64,000 nt of DNA, from NCBI RefSeq assembly GCF_003576645.1, contig NC_044929.1, positions 23,195,206-23,259,205 on the forward strand, read 5' to 3'. The notes under the pieces are model-generated. The model searched no databases, was not told the DNA's origin, and saw only the letters and a list, made by a program, of their open reading frames with translations. Each line of letters starts with the position of its first letter. Within the stretch, counting starts at the first letter, position 1. Both the position numbers and the translations under genes were made by a program. This DNA comes from Ipomoea triloba (lineage: Eukaryota; Streptophyta; Magnoliopsida; Solanales; Convolvulaceae). Shown piece by piece: positions 32,922 to 45,160 of this stretch.

Positions 32922-35900
32922 TCAAACATCCCACAAGGCAGAATTCCCATGCAGCATGTGTTGTTGTTGATGATGAAAAGCTGGGTGGCTCATTGCTTGC
33001 ATCCTCTGTTGATTCATGGCTTCCATTTCCAATCTTTGCTGCTGCTGATGCATACTCGTTCCGGCCGCCGGCGCCGGCGGTGGCCTTGACCCTCCGACCC
33101 CCAAGAAATCCACCGTCATTGGATTTTGTTCCGCGGGTGGGTTTTGTTCATTGGTTGTGGTCGTAGTGTTCATCAGCATTCCCGTGTAAATCGCGATGTC
33201 ATTCATGGCGGCGGAAAATCCGCCTTCCGGTGGGGTCGGGAAGTTTTCGAACGCGGGGGTAATGCTACTCTGCTGCTCGAGCGCACCGTAAGGCGGTGGG
33301 GTTGACGTCCTGTGGTCCGTTCCCGCCATGCTAGTAGTGAAGCTCTTCTGCATCATGGGAGAGTTTATGCTATTGCTGGCGGTGGCCCCCATCTGCGCCG
33401 CCTTTTGCAGTAGAGCCGTGGCGGACATGGGGACCACCGAGGAGCCGTTGAAACCCGGGGAAGGGGTGTTGGAGCTGAGCTGGAGGCCGGAGGATGACGT
33501 GGCAATGCTCCTCGGACTTCCGAAGAGGTTGCCGGAGCTTGTGGCGAACATGCCGGCGCCGGCGGCCATGTTGATGGACTTGAAGGGTATGGGTACGAGG
33601 TCTTGGGGGAGGGATTTGAGAGGGTTTTTGGGGTCGAAATTGTTGAATTCGGATAATCCCATGGCGGTGTTGGCCGACATGAGCTCCGGAATTTGGGGTT
33701 GTAGGTTAACGTTGTTTGGATCCATCAGGCCGCCGGCTTGGTTCACTTTGTTGTTCTCCTCCGCCAGTGCGTCACAGAAAGCTCTATGCGTTATAAAGCT
33801 ATCTCTCCTGCACATATGCACAACAATGGACCCAAGAATTGTCAAAAACTCACAATACTTATATGTGCATGTATTATTTTGGGTAACTAGGAAATCAGAT
33901 CACAATCACTACTGGAGACTATGCAAAAGACTATATAATTGATCGGCTCCTTGTAAATAGCCTAGATTCAATAGATTGTTCATAACTGGACCGTTCAAAC
34001 TGATTGATTCTTTGCAAATAACCTATGTTGCTCATAAGTATATATTGATTGACTCACACAACAAAAGGTGTGCAATTGCAAGACACAAGAATGGTCGAAA
34101 ACTTAAATACTTATGTATTATTTTGGGTGATTAGGGAAACCACAATCACTGTTCGAGACTTTACAAAAAGGCCATATAGCTCACACACTCCTTCCAAATA
34201 GCCTAATTGCCTACAACATAACTTAAATTAAAAAGTGCTCATAACTGACTGAATCAATCCAAAAAAGGTGCCAGGTGTCTCGTTTCTTGCAAAGCCTAAG
34301 TTGTCCATAATGGACCGACTCAAACTAGTTAAAAACGCCAAAAGACACAACTATTATTGTGAGTCGAACTTATAACAATAGTTACTAAGTCAACTGACAA
34401 CCGACTTATTATCTGGATATAAAGAGAGATTGAGCAACATGTTAGAACCTGGAGAAGATAGTTCCGCAGTCACATTTATATTCTCTGGTGCCGCAAGTCT
34501 TTTGGTGAGCTTTCCAGTCCGACTGGACTGCATACTTCTTAGAGCATTTGTCGCACTTCCATTTCTTCTCCCCATGTTTGCGGCTGTAGTGTTTCTTGAT
34601 CCCAGTAAGATCGCCCAGCGCGCGTGCAGGGTTGTGGTGCACGCACGTCGGCTCCGGGCAAATGTACACGCGCTTCCTCACCTCCGCCGTCGTCCTCTGC
34701 CGGAGCTTCCATGGAAGGTTGTGACCCCTCCGATGTAGCTGCAGATTCTGATCCCTCTGGAATCCCTTGTTGCAAATCTCGCACACGAATCTGTTCGTCG
34801 CCATTAGCGTCGTCGGCGATAGGGCAACCACTTCTGCATTCGGATCTGCATGCAAATGAAAATTAATTTTGATATCAACCGGTCTTATGATCTTAGTAGA
34901 TAAAGGATCACAAGTAGATAAATGAGACTAGTGACTCGATCTTCTGCAAGACCAAATAAGTCTGTTAGAGGTGTAATAATATTACATTTTTCTTCAAAGA
35001 GTGTTATACTTATTCTATAAGTAACAACCACTTAATTTGATCATGATTAGTGTTACATTTTTCTTATTCTCCTGTATAAATATTACATTTTTATTTTAAT
35101 TTGACCCGACATGTCTCACCAATTTATTAATAATTGATCAGCTCAAACTCAAAAGCCAGGCGAATTCATAACATCGGCTACTATTCATTAAAAGAAAATA
35201 GTATAATTATTGTAAATAGTAAAAATAAAATTGTTGTGTAATCAAAAAAAAAATAAAATTGTTGTTTAATTAAAAAAATATTGTCATACTTTTTATTTAT
35301 AATAATTAGCATTCCTATATATCATTCATTAATATAAAAATAAAGAATTTATATTCTTTTAACGGGTAATAAGTAATAACAGTCTAGGAGTCTGGATTGT
35401 TAGGCTTTAAATATAAAAAATAATGTGAACTAAATATTGATGTTTTAATCCAATTTACAAAATAAATGAATATTTAAATAATGAAATTTAATTTCGTTTT
35501 CCATTTCATATTCATTCCTTCTCAGCCGTGGGTCCATTCCGGTGAGAGTGCATGTACATACATCAGAACGAGAAAAGTAAACCGGGGCATAGTTCCAATT
35601 AAGCTAACAATAATTGAACCCTTTTCAAAGATATTATCCATTCTACAATCAAGATAATCATCTAATTTGCAGTTTGGCAAAAAACCATTAAGCTAAATAA
35701 TATAATCTTCATTATTAGTCCTATGTAGTCTCACGTAAAGTATATGCATAAACATTTTACATTAAACTTTATATTTATGATAAAACAGATCATAGTTACT
35801 CAAATCTGTCTGATCATAGCTGGTAAGAATGAAGTAAATCAGATTAAATTATCTATAAATGACCAATTTAAGCTGAGAAAGCTAATAAGCAATTCATCGG

Positions 35901-36214
35901 CTAACATAATTCTGAATTTGTATGTTTCATTCTAGAGAAAACTAAGACCAATTATCCGAGTAATTAGGGAAAAGAATTGAATCAGATTAATATATAGTAC
36001 CTGGAGTTCCCGGCAGATTTCTTTTCTTTTTAGCCGGAGGTTGTTGTTGCTGCTGTTGTGAAGTTGAGCCATTGCTGTTGGTCGGAGTGACAGTCGCCGG
36101 CGGCGTGGAATTCGGAGCTTGCAAATGTTTCTGCTGCTGCTGTTGTTGTTGGTGAACTTCTTCTCCGGTGTTTCCTGAAGAGAAACTGCCATCTTCACCT
36201 GTAATATTTGACAT
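32922..36214 (-). CDS. INDETERMINATE-DOMAIN (IDD) C2H2 zinc-finger transcription factor
   Basis: Three exons on the minus strand (36214-36001, 34845-34449, 33807-32922) encode 498 aa. The N-terminus is Q/P-rich, followed by a KKKR nuclear signal (62-65) and the NLPG word that precedes the ID domain. Four fingers follow: C93/C96/H109/H113; C134/C139/H157/H162; C169/C172/H185/C189; and C196/C198/H211/C215. The last finger is split by intron 2. Fingers 3 and 4 are the CCHC type that in IDD proteins contact SHR/SCR or DELLA GRAS proteins. The C-terminal signatures MSATALLQKAAQMG (331-344) and TVDFLGVGG (435-443) are present, and the second reads V where TRDFLG is usual. Plant IDDs bind a core near TTTGTC and act in root patterning, gibberellin and sugar responses. 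Conserved motifs place it with the IDD2/4/5/6-type group. The exact orthologue is not decided. Confidence 0.95.
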
Positions 36215-36419
36215 GACGATGATGAGAAAAAGGTAGTTGTGTTTTTGTCTTTCTTGTTTTTCTGGTTTGGGGAGTTGAATTTAGGAATCTGCTAAGGTTG
36301 GAGGAAGACAAAAAGGCAGCTGGGAATTCTCCTCTATTTCTGGTGATCAGAGCTCTCTCCTTAGCTTGCTGCCTTAGTAACAACAACACACAATTCTTGG
36401 TCTTCTCTTTGGCTTACAT

Positions 36420-36430
36420 TTTATATATAT
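36420..36430 (-). promoter_or_regulatory. TATA box of the IDD gene
   Basis: The minus strand reads tatatatataaaatg about 205 bp upstream of the ATG at 36214. The intervening leader is rich in CT/GA, as in many plant 5' UTRs. Confidence 0.5.
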
Positions 36431-37549
36431 ACACATATAATAATTACTTTATTTATTTGTTTTTTAATAGTATGGTGGCAAGAGACAACTTAGGTGTATA
36501 TTAATTATTATCTACTAATTTACCATATTCATTTTTTGTTTTCAATAAATTAAAATACAACTGTATACTAAAATTTATGTTGTTGAAATCAGTGTTGGTT
36601 GTAAGTCTTACAATGATTTTTAATCGTTGTCTATCGAGTATTCAAGACCCGCAGCCTTCTTGCCTATGACGGCACACTAGTAGCATCATCAAACAATAGA
36701 TATGTGAACGAAAGAACATCAATCTACTAGAATTATCATTCATATATATATGTTAAATTTAGCAAGATGTAAGAAAGTTTGTTACATTGTTATGTTACCT
36801 TTTTATATTTAAATTTCATATTTTACCAGTTATCAAAATATATTGTATTTGTCAAGCATTTCAATTCTCTTTATTTGACTATTGGCTTGTAGTACATGTT
36901 TTGTCCCATCAAATGGAATTTTCATAGCAAGCGTGACAAATATATCCACATAACTTAGACATTACGTTGGAATTACTTTTAAAAAAATACATTTGAAGAG
37001 TATGTGATGACTGCTAACTTAAAATCATAAATTGGCACATATTATTGTATCGCAAAATCTTTAATTTATGAGAAATTTTACAATTGTTACTCGAAAGGTA
37101 TATTATGAGTGAAGCTTACATTGTGACATAACCAGTAAAAGAGAATAATGATGTAAATTAATTTAGATTGTCTATAAATGATCGATTATTCAAACTAATA
37201 ATGTTAATTGATATCTCCTATTAAGAGTCTAAATAATTTTGGTAGATGTGATGTGTGAACCCAACAATATTTAACTAAAAAAATGCCGAGAAATTAGTGT
37301 GAGACAAATTATGGGATCATGACTTATAAGCTCCATCATTCAAACAAACTGCTGCCTAAATCAAATTTTAAATGCATTTTTGGGACCACCATGATTTGAC
37401 CCATAGAACAATCATATATGTGATAAAAATCTATTTTATTTCACAAAACGATAATAATACCGATTTTTTACTGACTAAGGAAGCCCACATTCATTACTCA
37501 AAGGTGTGCGCTAAATAAATATTGCTCATGTGTACAGACTCAACATAAA

Positions 37550-37618
37550 ATCGTATTTACAAGAATTGAATTCGTAATTTTATAGTACAAAAATTATGCT
37601 CCATCCATTGGACCACCC
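37550..37618 (-). repeat. tRNA-like SINE remnant, family 2
   Basis: It matches the unit at 13006-13078 (tacaagaattgaattcgtaattttatagtac) and ends in ccatccattggaccacc. On the minus strand this gives a box-A-like word ggtccaatgg and a box-B-like word. Confidence 0.45.
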
Positions 37619-40364
37619 TTTTCAAACATAATTCTGATTTCTTTGAAGTATAGTATATTACTTGTTTTTTTTTTTTTTGGTACGTTACACGATTTTTTGT
37701 TGCAGGGTTTCAGTAAAATTTCATTTGCCAGCCGGTTTTTGATAACTTTAATTATTGATCATATAATTAAATATTTAATTACAGTAATAATATTTTTTAA
37801 AGTCATTTTATTGATATTATTAACCAATCAAATCACGTTAATTGTAATTTTTCTCATACTTTTTTTTTTTCTGTTTTTATAGACAAGTTTTTAGGAGGTT
37901 TTATTTATGTCATATGTTTCCAAATTACAAGTCCGATCCTACAGGATGTCGGAATATACATATGTAGTACGGGGTATCTTCTAGGTGATGCTAATGATTG
38001 GAGATTACGAGGTTAATACTCTTGTGTAATCTATAAATTCTCTCCTCTAATTTATTAATTGTTTGTTACATCATTTCGATTTAATTTTGAGTGTTATTTT
38101 TCAATCAAGATCTCAGCTAATAATAATAATTTAACTGATGTATATTTGATTCAACTTTAACGATTTTGCTCATTATAATTATATGTCAACAAATTTGTTT
38201 CAGTTTTTTTGAATAACGAAAAAAAATTTACAGCCACTACCTAAATTAAGAAATATCTCCCCTACAAAGATCTATTAATACTAAAATAAGCCTAAACCCA
38301 ATAAGAACTCCTAGCTAGCTTAGGGTTCTTGGTGGCACCATGTATTCATGATAATGCCATCTTGAGATGATTAAGACACCTTCAAAATAATTAGAGTGTA
38401 GATATTTATATATACAAAGTCACCATCAAATACCTAGTCCATAACATAATGATAATTATTCCTTTATTGTCATAATAATGTCATCACTAAATCTACCCTC
38501 TCACAATTAGCCAACAAGGCATAAATTATAATAATGCATAATAAAATACACATTATTTAAAAACGTTGATTCAAGCAAGAGAGATTTGAGTCGATTAAAT
38601 ATAATGTTCAGAGCTTAAAAAGCCACCACGAATAAATCGAGACCGATGGAAACTATACTTGATTGTTTAAAAATACACATGAGGGTGTACATTAGATAAA
38701 TACCGCTCTCCAGGCCATTATCTTTTTATATTTACCCTCATACATAATTCAACCTTGGGAATTTTTAGAAATAGGATATTTGGTGTTTGGATTTTTCTTA
38801 TGAACATCATGCTAGCTGCTCCATTACAAACTCCCTTTAGCACTTGAGAGGGGATTTTTTTTTCTTCTGCACTTTTGGTTGTCAAAATATTCTTATTCCC
38901 TTGTTTGTTTACAAGGGAGAAGTTAACTAGTCTTATTCTTTTTAATTTGTCTTCTTTTAGCTTATATATATTATGATCTCAATTCACATAACTATAATCT
39001 AAACTCTATATGCATATATGTTGTTGCAATTTTTCAGATATATCAAGATACAGAGTATATAAGTACTCTAGCTAACAGCTAAAAATATGAAACAAAAGCC
39101 CCGAAAATAGTGTTTCACCCACATGATTTTCGTATATATGGTCACGAGTTTGATTCTTGTCAATTAATATCATTTTGATTGAGCCTGTTGTATATGGTAT
39201 GTGTTCATAGTGCAATTTAATTAATTAACTATTATTTTATATGATTTATGAACTATTACACATCAACGAAACTTACACAATACATACGATCATGACATAT
39301 ACATTATGTACTGACTACAAGTTTTCTCATCCTAAAAAAGACATAAATTATATATGTATAGTAAAAAAGAAACAAGAGCTAAGTTGTGAAAATTGAGGTA
39401 TCAAGGCATTATAGCTAATTAGCTATGGACTTGTTGCTTAGTTCAACATTAAAAACAAGAAAGAAACATGGGTTTCATCGATGAAGGTCGATGTTTCTGA
39501 GGAAGCAAAGATGAGCAGTTAGGGATAAAGACAGACATATTCCTCTGAAGAAGTTTGCATTAATTTTTATTTTCTTAAACTCCATTATTATTTTAGGCTA
39601 GCATTTATATATGTCAAATTAGGTAACTCCAAATGCTACTTGACATCAAGAAAAGAACCCTATGGATAAAATCAACAAAGACGACGACGGCCAACGCCTC
39701 TTATAGTCTTCTTTCACACGTATTTATTATATATTTATTAAATTGGCTTAGTCATCAAAATATAGACTCTATGTTACATTAATAATCCATATAATCATAT
39801 TTTCTAAATTATATTCTTTTGATGTGAACTTTATAATAATTAAATATTTTTTTAACAATCATTCGGTAACTTACATGTTTAAGTTTTTTCGATGGCCTAT
39901 ATTAGTGGTCTGGTCCGTATTACCTACACATCAATATTGAATACTACTACGGAGTAACAAATACTTTCTTAGTTACTCAATGTCAACAATTTTTTAAAAA
40001 ATATGATTTTTGACCGCAAAATAAAGTTTTCAACACCCAAAACAATCAAAAACAAAGAATTGCATAAAGCATGGCAAATTGTATCATTTTAAAAATGGTT
40101 TGATGTTTATTTGACACTTATTTATAATGTTTATTTCATAATTTTTAATAATCGTGCCTAAATTTTTTCCCTTTTTTTTTTCTTTCCCTTTTTGACTAAA
40201 ACCAGCAGATAACTCAAAAAGGTTGAATGATTTCAAACAAATTTCTACATAAACAGTAATATTAATGTAGATCGCAAATGATTGATGTCATGGTCACCAA
40301 CTCACCACCGCCCTTTACAAATGGTGGGTCATTTATGTTTATTTTTTCGTGGATCGCATTTTGG

Positions 40365-40365
<1 letters not shown>

Positions 40366-40418
<53 letters not shown>
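40366..40418. repeat. (AT)n microsatellite
   Basis: A pure AT tract of about 52 bp. Confidence 0.95.
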
Positions 40419-40421
<3 letters not shown>

Positions 40422-41246
40422 ATATTTGTGATTTGTGAGCTATTACTATATTTTATTGAATGTACACATTCAAGTGATACTATAGGTTTTAGTCGTTATT
40501 TAAAGAAAAAATACATGAGTCTATATTTAATATGTAATATAAAAATGTTATATTTTAAATGTTAAAAGTTATGCATGTTCAATTACTTTTTTTTGAAAAC
40601 ATGTTCAATTACTTAAGTACACAACTAATGACATAAATATAATGCACAACTTAATTACTTGGTGATATCGGTCTAAATTCATATCAAAGACTAGTTGAAT
40701 AAGACTTGGTACACCAAGATTATTATGAAGTGTTTTACATCTGATCTTGAAGACTAGGGGATTATTGATAGGTGATTCACGTGATTGATAGGAATATACA
40801 AATAATTTGTACCTATTAATATTTAGAGAACACGCATTATCTTGGACTAATTAGATACACGTACCCCTTATAATTACTTGTCTTATTTATTGATTTTTCC
40901 TATTTATGTTGGTTTTGATTCACATTAATAACGTCACCAACTTATTAATAAAATTACAAATATATTCATATCACTTTTATTTTTGTTATTGTATTATCAC
41001 TTCTATTTTTTATTTTATTTTTTTTTGGACAATAACTCACTTCTATTTTTAACAGACAATGTTATAAAAATTTCAATTTCTCACTAATTTAAAGAGATAA
41101 TGGCGTTCTATGTGTTGGGCCGGAATTTGGGTCCACCCTGATAGTAATCCGACCCAACACCAATCCAAACTACATGCTCATGAAAAACACTTTTGTCCAA
41201 CTAAAGAGTTAATTCCATAAATGGTCTCTTAACTATTGACATTTAT

Positions 41247-41337
41247 GCCAAAGGCCTTATGGTCTAGTAGCACCTGGTTGCATGTCCACATGGGAGTGGG
41301 TGGGCTTGAGCCTCAGTGGAGGTGATAATTCTCAAAA
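41247..41337 (+). mobile_element. short SINE (91 bp) with 16-bp target-site duplication
   Basis: It is flanked by the direct repeat aactattgacatttat (41231-41246 and 41338-41353). The insert starts gccaaaggccttatggtctag (box A like) and has gggcttgagcctcagtgga (box B). It ends in ctcaaaa. Pol III boxes, small size and long duplication identify a tRNA-derived SINE inserted by reverse transcription. It lacks the 3' body seen in the relatives at 62281 and 29352. Confidence 0.85.
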
Positions 41338-41353
41338 AACTATTGACATTTAT

Positions 41354-42421
41354 CAATTTTTACCTTTGATTCTTAACTGTAGCATAAAAGATGCCTTAAC
41401 TATTGACATTTATTAATTTTTATTATCATTCACTTTCAATTTAACCATAAATGGTTCATTGACTACTGATTTTGTTCTCTAATTAAGTATCAATTTAACG
41501 ATTAGGTACAATGTGCACGACCATATTAGAAAGGACAAAAACACATCGACATCGATATGATTGTCATATTATGCGTGAAAATGTACATGAAGGGTTGATC
41601 AAGCTCATATTTATCAGCTCTGCTAGTCAAACAAAGCCACTCCCTTTGCCACAATACAATAGCTTTATTGATGTCTAAGATGGGATTACAAGATATGTAC
41701 TTACGGGGGTATTAAAGAATAAGAAGAAGCAACACATACTACACTAGTCCCTGTTAGTGTATTCCAAAACATTCAATTCGTATCTTGTATCCAACTCAGA
41801 TCATCTTATTTGAGCTTGAGATGAGTTTGTTAGAAGGCTTTCTTGTTTTTTAAAATCATTTTGTTTGGCTTCACTATGTATAGCCTCCTCTTCACGTATA
41901 ATACATACACTTCATAACACTTTAAGATTAAATAGAATCATCTTTTCTCTATTTTCTTTGCACCATGAAAACTCAACTACTCCTGCAACATTTTCTTTCT
42001 TATATATTATCTCGAAACTTATCGCCTCTACAAGTTAAGAGAATTTTGTGCATAGATTATGATCGAAGTTGAGTTCTTAAATCTAATTGTATTTTATTCC
42101 GATCCCAACAATATAATCTAAATTAAAGATGAGACATGAAAGTAACGTTAGAAACCAAATATAGATATATTATTAATTATCACACGGACTACATACTGTA
42201 ACCCAAATTAAAGAAACAGAATCGGACTGAAACTAACAACGTAACACAGTCAACGCCAGGCAGAATGCCACAGGAATTACATCGTAATTCGTAAAACCAA
42301 AGAGAATTGAAACTAATCAAATTGGATCGGAGTGAAACAACGTCGTAAACACACGCATGCAACACGTACGACAAATACATCGGAAACAGCTAGCTAGCTA
42401 GCTAAGTATCGTCGTCGGAGA
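41354..42421. other. intergenic and 3' flank of GST copy 1
   Basis: AT-rich DNA with no gene. From about 42180 to 42421 the sequence matches, in inverse orientation, the 3' flank of GST copy 2 (63779-64000), so it is the 3' UTR region of the duplicated gene. Confidence 0.6.
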
Positions 42422-43620
42422 TTACTCATCGGCAATTGTACTAGTGTTGATGGGTTGGACATGAGTACCTGTGACCTTACCCCAAGCTCCACTTCCCAGG
42501 ATAAACTCACTCCATTTCTTGACGGTGGGGCGCCCCTCGACCAATCCCTTAAGCGACGGGGTGTTGCATAGGTAGTGGAAAAGCGGCATATGATTCACAT
42601 CCGCCAACGTCATCATTCTACGACAGTTTTCTTCCGTTTCTACAAAGTATCCCAGCGTCTTAATTCGATCCTCGTATAAATCCAGTACTCCCTCCAACTG
42701 TTTCTTGTGTTTCTCCACCGCATCCGACTCGCAACATCCGCTCTCCATCTCCATAACCGCCTTCATCCTCGTTTCGCACGCTATCTTCGAAACCAGTGGG
42801 TCAAACCTACGAACTTCCATGTCCATTAACTCAAACATGGCCGCCATCTTTGCCCCATCTCTGGGTATCAATTTCGTCCCTTGCTTAGCGTATTTGCATG
42901 CAAGGTAGCTCGTAATCGCCCGTGATCCTACATGCATGCATCAAATTTATAACAAAATCTCGCTAGCACAAAGTAATTAATATGCAAATTTTTTATTGTG
43001 TTCCAAGGGACAAAACTACGTTTGAAATTCCGCGCATTGCAGTTCCCTTCAACACAACTACAGCATCAGTTCTAACATAACTGCAATATCAAACTGTGGT
43101 ATCAATTACGGAAATTTACGAGAGAGCTGCTTCTTCCACTTGTTGAAATGACGTCTTTTTGTTTTGTGACCGCGATTCACAATGCATTGTGGACCGCAGT
43201 CCCCATATATGGTATAACGATTGTAATTAATAAGGTTAAATTAATTCGATTCCATATATATATATATATCGCGGTAGGTACGTACCATAGATCTTGGAAG
43301 ATCCATCCTTAAGGGCTGGCACTTCACCAAACAGCTGCATATATATGTATATGCATGCATCAAACACATAATTATGTTAATATGAATAAATATTGTATTG
43401 TATTAACAGAGTCAATAATACTAAAAAAAAAAACATATTAATTGAATACTCGAATTCGAATGAGAAAAAGAAACACAGTACATACACTTTTTTCTTCACC
43501 GATTGGAGCATTAATTGGGAGGTTAATATAGCACTGGAGGCCTTTCTGGTACACGCAGGCAAGAACTCTCATCGTAGCAATCGAAACTGGGTTGCCATAA
43601 ACATTAAGCGCCGCCGCCAT
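42422..43620 (-). CDS. phi-class glutathione S-transferase, copy 1
   Basis: Three exons on the minus strand (43620-43486, 43334-43286, 42927-42422) encode 229 aa. The intron positions match the conserved phi-class pattern. Phi GSTs conjugate glutathione to electrophiles, reduce peroxides or act as flavonoid carriers in the cytosol. The N-terminal word GNPVSIATMRV (9-19) holds the catalytic serine at 13. FGEVPALKDG is the GSH-site loop. The usual Glu-Ser pair that binds the glutamyl arm of GSH reads Gly-Ser here (KIYGSRAI). The loop before FGEVPAL is about five residues shorter than in AtGSTF2. The all-helical C-terminal domain is complete. Copy 2 at 62770 is its inverted duplicate. Differences include the tail (INTSTIADE here) and intron 2, which is 358 bp here and 171 bp in copy 2. 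Enzymatic activity cannot be assumed. Confidence 0.93.
43395..43440 (+). repeat. SINE tail remnant in GST copy 1 intron 1
   Basis: The word attaacagagtcaataatac followed by a poly-A run matches the tail of family 1 SINEs (29352-29445). The same remnant is in intron 1 of GST copy 2 (about 62955-63000, opposite strand), so it predates the gene duplication. Confidence 0.6.
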
Positions 43621-43712
43621 TGTTGATTGCAAAAGGATATAGTTAGTATAGCTAATATCAGAGAGAGAGGGTTACGTTGTGTGGTGAATTCAAGTATAGA
43701 TATGATCACACT

Positions 43713-43722
43713 ATTTATAATA
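43713..43722 (-). promoter_or_regulatory. TATA box of GST copy 1
   Basis: The minus strand reads attataaatag about 100 bp upstream of the ATG at 43620. The surrounding 60 bp are nearly identical to the promoter of GST copy 2. Confidence 0.65.
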
Positions 43723-45155
43723 TGAATTGAAGTACTAGAAATTTGACAACAACCTCAATTTGTCTTATAATACAGATATTTACAAATTAAATTACTCTAA
43801 AGTGGCCATGCATCCAGCTGATATAGATCAGACCATGCATGTGATGATTTACTTTCAACAACCTACCAAATTACATATATATCGTTATTCGAGACAGACC
43901 GAAAGAATCCTAGATTCCTAGATGTATACATAATAAAATATGATTTTTTTTTTCTGGTTGTTTAATATCACATTTTCATTTTTGATGGAGGTATTAATTA
44001 TTAAATAACATAATTGCTCATTAATTTAAATAGTAAGCCTAAATGACAGTCCAAATTAAAAGATTAATATTCTGAAGTGTTTAATCAATAAGGGCAAAAT
44101 TATCCTCATAGTTTTCCATTGAAAACAAAATATCAATTAGAGTCAACCAATTGAACCCCTAATTGCTTTGTTCTCATTTAACAATATAAAGTTCTTACAT
44201 TTCTTATGTCACATCATGTAGTATATTTATAAACACCTATATTTCGTCTAATTTATACTATCATATAATAAAAATATTACTTTTTGAGTGTTTGCATGTA
44301 ATATTTTTAGTGATATGATTGTTCACAAAATTTTAAGTTTTAATGACATAAGTGACTACAAAATTTAATTCGTGAGACCATATAAGCGACAACAACTTTA
44401 AAATATTATGTCTGATCTACATTGATACAATATTTTGTTTGGATTTTTTAAAAATGTTTTTGCTTGTTATATTCTGTATGGACATTGTTTATTTGCTACA
44501 TTAAGTTGACCAACTCTAATATAATTTAAGTTAAAATAATTATTCTGTATGTTCGTTGGCGTTAAATATATTTGCGACTTAATTCACATGTTAGCATTGG
44601 ACAAACGGGCGCTTGTGTACGTCACCATTTTGATGTCATTTAAATGACACAGGCAGAGCATATAAATATTATAAGATTATAAGAACTTGATGATTCAAAT
44701 TTGATTAAATTTAAATTCAAGCCGAGTTTGAAATAATTCAATTCATTAAGTAATTAAACCAAATTAAACTTAAGCTTTTATATATATATATATATATATC
44801 TATTTGATCAATACAATTGTTTTAAATTTATATATTTCTTTTGCAAATTTAGTTATTTAGTTGTTGATCAAGTTACAAACATAATACTATAAATGAAAGA
44901 TTATATTTGCAACTACGCCATTAAAGGGCTATATTATAACAATTGAAAAACATGAACTAAATTTTGCAAGTAGGTAAACAAATAACTAAATTTATATTGA
45001 AAGACCGGCATAAACAACATTTATAAGTCAATAATCAATGAGGTATTAAAAACACATGCATTTTTTCTATTATTATTATTATTATAGATCTAGATCTTTG
45101 TTTTCAGACGGTTCAGTCTTAGAAATCACATGCTGTATCCTTTGACTTCGTTTGA
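43723..45155. other. upstream arm of GST copy 1 and spacer
   Basis: From 43621 to about 44690 the sequence is the inverted counterpart of 61535-62769. Shared words include cacatgttag near 44590 and the tcatttaaatgac palindrome. From 44690 to 45155 it is AT-rich with an (AT)n tract (about 44779-44800). No gene is seen. Confidence 0.7.
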
Positions 45156-45160
45156 GGCAT
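45156..45160. repeat. target-site duplication GGCAT (left)
   Basis: GGCAT immediately precedes the left LTR and GGCAT immediately follows the right LTR (59938-59942). This matches the 5-bp duplication made by retroviral-type integrases. Confidence 0.9.

Larger units (their letters stand above)
36435..41230. other. 4.8 kb AT-rich intergenic DNA
   Basis: No coding exon is supported on either strand. It holds SINE remnants (37550-37618 and 39139-39172), an (AT)n tract (40366-40418) and many poly-A or poly-T runs. A frame at 37643-37882 is a hydrophobic product of T-rich DNA and not a convincing gene. Confidence 0.55.

Noticed and set aside
33328..33942. 204-codon plus-strand frame
   Set aside because: Antisense to IDD exon 3; composition follows from its codon bias.
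37643..37882. Hydrophobic 79-codon frame as a membrane peptide
   Set aside because: It is produced by T-rich DNA; poly-T runs at both ends and no start context.
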